Assembly: GCA_964646205.1 (NCBI GenBank)
Contig: CAZYAZ010000004.1
Span: 1 to 64,000, forward strand
Direction: 5' to 3'
Length of the DNA stretch: 64,000 nucleotides
From: UBA8437 sp964646205
GTDB taxonomy: Bacteria > Planctomycetota > Planctomycetia > Planctomycetales > Planctomycetaceae
This document shows, one piece after another, positions 61,401 to 64,000 of this stretch (the stretch's first letter is position 1; the number at the start of each line of letters is the position of its first letter). The translations under genes and the position numbers were made by a program. The notes below the pieces were generated by a model, which ran no database searches, had not been told where the DNA came from, and was given only the letters and a program-made list of their open reading frames with translations.

Positions 61401-62355
61401 CGAGTCGATCAACATCCTGTTGCGTGCTCTTTCGGAAAACAGGCGAGTGGAGGTTCTGAGTCGACCGATGGTCCAGGCGCTCCACAATCAGACCGGTTTG
61501 ATCCACGTGGGGCAGACGTTCCAGCAGGTCAATGGTATCGGTACGGCCAACACGTTGACCGGTGTTCAGCAGCCTCAACTCCAGGAGCGGGCTGTCGGTA
61601 TCCAGTTGACGGTGACACCGCGGGTGTCGCCGGACGGGACGATCGTCATGGAAGTGGTTGCGACCAAGGACCAGATTTCCCCGAACAACACCGTGCCGAT
61701 TTCCGCCGACTTCCAGACCGGCACAACGTTCGATTCGCCGGTGATTGATACGTCGACTGCGCAGGCCAGTGTCAGCGTCCGTGACGGACAGACGATCGTG
61801 CTGGGTGGCATGATCACTCGCACCGAGGGCACTACCGAGCGGAAGGTGCCATGGTTGGCCGACCTTCCGTTGCTGGGATCTGTGTTCCGGTACGATTCGC
61901 ATACGCTGAGACGCACCGAATTGCTGATCTTCCTCACTCCGCGAATCATGAAGACACCGGCGGACTACGAGGAGCAGAAACAGATCGAGACCGAGCGGAT
62001 GAGCTTCGAGATTGAAGACGCCGAAAAAATTAGCGGGCCGTTGTTCTCGATGCCCAAGGCGATGGAGCAAAACAGCGACGCCCCACAAAAGTCGGAAACC
62101 ACACCCATGCCGAAGGCCAAACCAGCCAAGCAGGCACCGGCGAAGCCGAAGTCGCCTGGTGATGGACCTCAATCTGCTGGCCTGGCTGTCGAGGGTGTGA
62201 CCGAGGCGTCGCTGAACACGACAGTAAATGCCAATGGTCCGGATGCGGCAATCTTTGCTCTCCCCAAGCCGAGTGATGGTTTTGAGGCGAGTCGTCCGGC
62301 CGAACCAGTCACGGAATCTCGGATGAAACGGTTCTTCAAGTCTCTTGTTCCCTGA
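58408..62355 (+). CDS. gspD: Type II secretion secretin GspD
   Basis: About 1315 aa, double the usual 650-700. Signal peptide VLVCAGLTAAIGTMAFAK. N0-like domain (about 50-130), then at least five N1/NolW modules (DLEIVMLKHVNSAALASLL, FEIFRLKHAPAGQVATML, VFQLKHAIAEELSETI, KHFLLENADASSVADLL, EVYPLQNQPATEIANAV). The pore-forming secretin domain (about 1010-1180) is intact: VEVLSRPMVQALHNQTGLI, ERAVGIQLTVTPRVSPDG, VSVRDGQTIVLGGM, VPWLADLPLLGSVF and LLIFLTPRIM. A Pro/Ala-rich insert lies near 340-400 and at the C-terminus. It forms the outer-membrane channel; the extra N1 modules would lengthen the periplasmic vestibule. Confidence 0.95.
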   Translation: MFSTSRNTRNWLNVLVCAGLTAAIGTMAFAKAPWSFQDKKAKPPSELKSTDLRSKLNHPIGVKWDKVLNTLGAVHGLTVVMDRFPRGTFKRSDRREYGLNQALNILNEELQQQDFRLIRQGDFLVLLHLRDTRTRYRRPELLPSSAPEVSRGRTAIPTGRPGYQSESHTIRPRGWQAPKSQKPAEPAAIPINRVAFQDTAPQPITSTAFVPKNRTALQLARRLYTAFLSHSELLDEGPSGLPAFRVMDRATKSADGKLLAKTDNPAKRVARFSVGIDSKNNRLLVEAPNETAGAVVRMIRLLDVPSEQEQPEIQIRKSKKNAQAVAARVRPAIRELAVVDTQAAETQRATTQAQPQAQPKPAADGQPKAATDDDPAAGTDEKPFMPTEAILGGLKGQVKIEVLPDGRLVVIGNQEDVEKVMTLIELLESYGAPTVPDLEIVMLKHVNSAALASLLTSVYETLNTARTQAGQRSQTVTVVPVIKPNAVLILAPGSDLRSILDMADELDHPVDPLTEFEIFRLKHAPAGQVATMLEDLFEEGEERPGLATRVVVFPDVRTNSIIVQARPRDLQEVAALVKRIDLDSANSVNQLRVFQLKHAIAEELSETINLAIQSVINPARQPTGAGTGGFGGGAGGAQTAQTLRDVRSAVLELIPDAGSKDPNVVSGILADIRINPDARTNSLVVTAPERSMKMMQRLIESLDKPTSVVADIKHFLLENADASSVADLLSELFVTDDSGAGGQLGVQLAGAEDASSSIVPLRFSVDVRTNSIFAVGGREALMVVEAVVDRVDQSDIRERKSEVYPLQNQPATEIANAVNTFLQSQRDLQQIDPDLVSPFEQIEREVIVVAEPATNSLIVSATPRYYEEVMAMITTLDRPLDQVTVQALIVEVELGNTDEFGVELGFQDSMLFDRGTVASIETISSTQQTGGNEQTVTQNIVSSEGVPGFNFNQPFLGNNTLGSAAMPASVGKQALSNFQMGRVNGDLGFGGLVLSAGSESINILLRALSENRRVEVLSRPMVQALHNQTGLIHVGQTFQQVNGIGTANTLTGVQQPQLQERAVGIQLTVTPRVSPDGTIVMEVVATKDQISPNNTVPISADFQTGTTFDSPVIDTSTAQASVSVRDGQTIVLGGMITRTEGTTERKVPWLADLPLLGSVFRYDSHTLRRTELLIFLTPRIMKTPADYEEQKQIETERMSFEIEDAEKISGPLFSMPKAMEQNSDAPQKSETTPMPKAKPAKQAPAKPKSPGDGPQSAGLAVEGVTEASLNTTVNANGPDAAIFALPKPSDGFEASRPAEPVTESRMKRFFKSLVP

Positions 62356-62445
62356 CGCTTTGTGGCACAACACGGCGATCCCAAGGGGGGGAACGTTCTC
62401 AAAATCTGAACGCCCATCTACTTCATTTCGTTGCAGGCTTTTCGC

Positions 62446-64000
62446 ATGAAATCGTCTCCCCATCACACCATGTTTCTGAGCGGACTGGTGCTGGTCGCCG
62501 GCATGTTGTCCGGTTGTCAGTCGATGACTCTCCCAAAGGTCACCTCCGTCCTGCCGTCTTCGGTCACCTCTCTGTTTGGAGCTGACAAGAAGGTGAACTG
62601 GGCTGACAAGGACAATCCGGTCGTGCGTTGTGTGTGTTTGTGGCAGCCGGCCGATGGAACCTGGGAAGGGAGTCCGACTCGTGGGTTTGGTGGCCAGGTG
62701 TTCTTCCTGGATCGGAAGACAGCCCGGCCCGTGGCCGTGCGGGGCGACGTGCGGATCCACGTCTTTGATGATTTTGGACCGCGTGAGAATCATGGCAAAG
62801 CAGTACACACTTTTGATTTTACCAAGGGGGCATGGAATGCCTTTCTTGTGAAGACACAGTTCGGGCCTGCTTACAACGTGTTCATTCCGTACACCCGTGA
62901 CGGACACCACAAGACAGAGTGCGCCTTGAGGGTTCGGTTGGCGGACGAAGAGATGCCGACCATTTTCTCGGACATGTCGTACGTGAAACTCGAGGGGGCC
63001 GACCGGGACAGCGACGATTCAGCCAGGAGCGTCGCCGCCACGAAAACCAGTCCCCAATCAAAGGAGACCGGTAGCGCAGAAGCCATCGGCCAGATTTCTC
63101 GCAAGGACGGTGTGACCACCACGTCTGCGAACAAGCGTCCCAGCAAACCAAACCTCACGAAGCCAAAACAGCGGTCCCTCCGAGGACTCCCACCGGAGAT
63201 CGAGGCACGATTGGCGGAGTTGCAGAAGAAGAAACCGATCAAACTTCGCGACAAGTCGAAGGCGGAACTGGCTGCGACACGCTCAAACCGATCTGAAGGT
63301 TTTGGCCCACCCGACATCGAAGCGGGGCCAGGGCAATTGCCCGAGACGGGAGGGCCTCGTCGTTTTGCAGCCCCGGCGTCCGTAGCTCCGATCACCCGGG
63401 AGACTCACCCCCTGCCCAAAACTGTCCCCCGGGAATCGCGGAAAACTGGAATCGAAGATCGCAGGAGACACTCCCTGGCGCCGGCTCATCCGCTCGATAA
63501 GTCAACAGCCTCCACCGCACCGATGCACAACACGCAAACCGCTGCTGCCGTGTTTTCCGGAGGGACCACAGCTTTCGACCGGACGATCCGTGAAGCGGAG
63601 AGGTTTGCCGCCGCCCAGAACTGGACCGAGGCCATTCGGTTGGTGTCAAAGGTCGATCGAGAAGTCCGCAGCCAGCATGCCAGTTGGCCGCTCGATCGTC
63701 CCACACCGTCGGCACTCGTGGCCACGTGGGAGATGCAAAGGATTGATCTTGCCGCGTCCGGTGATCAGGCGGAACGAGCCGCCCGCGTTGACTCCCGGGT
63801 CAACGATTACCTGAAGGCCTCCAGGGGGCAATTGGATAAGAACCAGCCTTCAGAGGCACGCCGGTTGGCCGCGGTGGCTCACCTGATTTCTCGAGTTGGT
63901 TTGCAATCGACAGATACGAAAAAGCGAGCTGCCGAAACACGGGATGGTGCGATGACGATCCCGACGCGTGTGACTCCAGTCGCCCCACCGTCAAAGAAGA
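62446..64000 (+). CDS. Lipoprotein of unknown function (3' end outside window)
   Basis: Open for 518 codons from ATG 62446 to the window edge. The N-terminus has a lipoprotein signal (FLSGLVLVAGMLSGC, Cys at about 25). The first domain (about 45-190) contains VRCVCLWQPADGTWEGSPTR, QVFFLDRK and VNVFIPYTRDGHHKTE-like segments. The middle is Lys/Pro/Arg-rich, and the end is helical (ERAARVDSRVNDYLKASRGQ). No family recognised. It is 90 nt after gspD on the same strand, which makes it a candidate accessory or pilotin-like protein, though its size argues against a true pilotin. Confidence 0.7.
   Translation, partial: MKSSPHHTMFLSGLVLVAGMLSGCQSMTLPKVTSVLPSSVTSLFGADKKVNWADKDNPVVRCVCLWQPADGTWEGSPTRGFGGQVFFLDRKTARPVAVRGDVRIHVFDDFGPRENHGKAVHTFDFTKGAWNAFLVKTQFGPAYNVFIPYTRDGHHKTECALRVRLADEEMPTIFSDMSYVKLEGADRDSDDSARSVAATKTSPQSKETGSAEAIGQISRKDGVTTTSANKRPSKPNLTKPKQRSLRGLPPEIEARLAELQKKKPIKLRDKSKAELAATRSNRSEGFGPPDIEAGPGQLPETGGPRRFAAPASVAPITRETHPLPKTVPRESRKTGIEDRRRHSLAPAHPLDKSTASTAPMHNTQTAAAVFSGGTTAFDRTIREAERFAAAQNWTEAIRLVSKVDREVRSQHASWPLDRPTPSALVATWEMQRIDLAASGDQAERAARVDSRVNDYLKASRGQLDKNQPSEARRLAAVAHLISRVGLQSTDTKKRAAETRDGAMTIPTRVTPVAPPSKK

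Noticed and set aside
1..64000. CRISPR arrays, insertion sequences, prophage or integrase genes
   Set aside because: No spaced direct repeats with unique spacers, transposase or phage genes were seen; repeats found are coding tandem repeats.

Overview
The window looks like a GC-rich chromosome segment of a planctomycete (phylum Planctomycetota). The marker families are two type I sulfatases, a DUF1080 protein, a DUF1501 protein and a DUF1549/DUF1553 protein with a CxxCH cytochrome motif, secreted Gly/Ser/Arg-rich proteins, DUF11 lipoproteins, and a type II secretion (T2SS) locus with PilM/N- and PilO-like assembly proteins. Two 100-N runs show it is a draft scaffold, perhaps from a metagenome.

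Layout. 0-4.1 kb: a partial secreted protein and a three-gene cell-envelope operon with a DUF11 lipoprotein. 4.1-12 kb: a beta-lactamase-fold serine hydrolase, tRNA-Leu(GAG), two sulfatases, type I methionine aminopeptidase, a metallophosphatase, and a redoxin overlapping a diguanylate cyclase. 12-25.3 kb: a block of small-molecule metabolism on both strands (threonine-synthase-like PLP enzyme, zinc deacylase, RraA-type aldolase, two class III and one class IV aminotransferases, PhyH dioxygenase, Gfo/Idh dehydrogenase, TerC, muconate-cycloisomerase-type enolase, MFS carrier, N,N-dimethylformamidase-like protein); its substrate is not obvious. 25.4-30.6 kb: a DUF1080/DUF1501/DUF1553 block. 30.8-36 kb: a pentapeptide-repeat membrane protein, GalU, a glucuronokinase-like GHMP kinase and a beta-barrel/beta-helix surface protein.

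36.2-47.3 kb holds secreted proteins, several rich in RGG/SRGG tracts, that share modules: a Spy-like helical domain, EF-hands, and in the 1353-residue protein about eight secretin N1-type ring modules without a secretin pore. That gene ends 6 nt before gspE. 47.3-62.4 kb is the T2SS locus in the order E, F, G, H, I, J, K, L (PilM-PilN fusion), M (PilO-like with Ig-like domains), D, followed by a partial lipoprotein. No gspC-like gene or prepilin peptidase (gspO) is present in the window.

The best candidate for something undescribed is this 36-62 kb region: a T2SS preceded and translationally followed by a pore-less, multi-N1, EF-hand- and RGG-bearing periplasmic protein whose domains recur in neighbouring secreted proteins. 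Calcium-type loops recur in it (EF-hands in two RGG proteins, an EF-hand-like loop in GspK, an acidic insert in GspJ).
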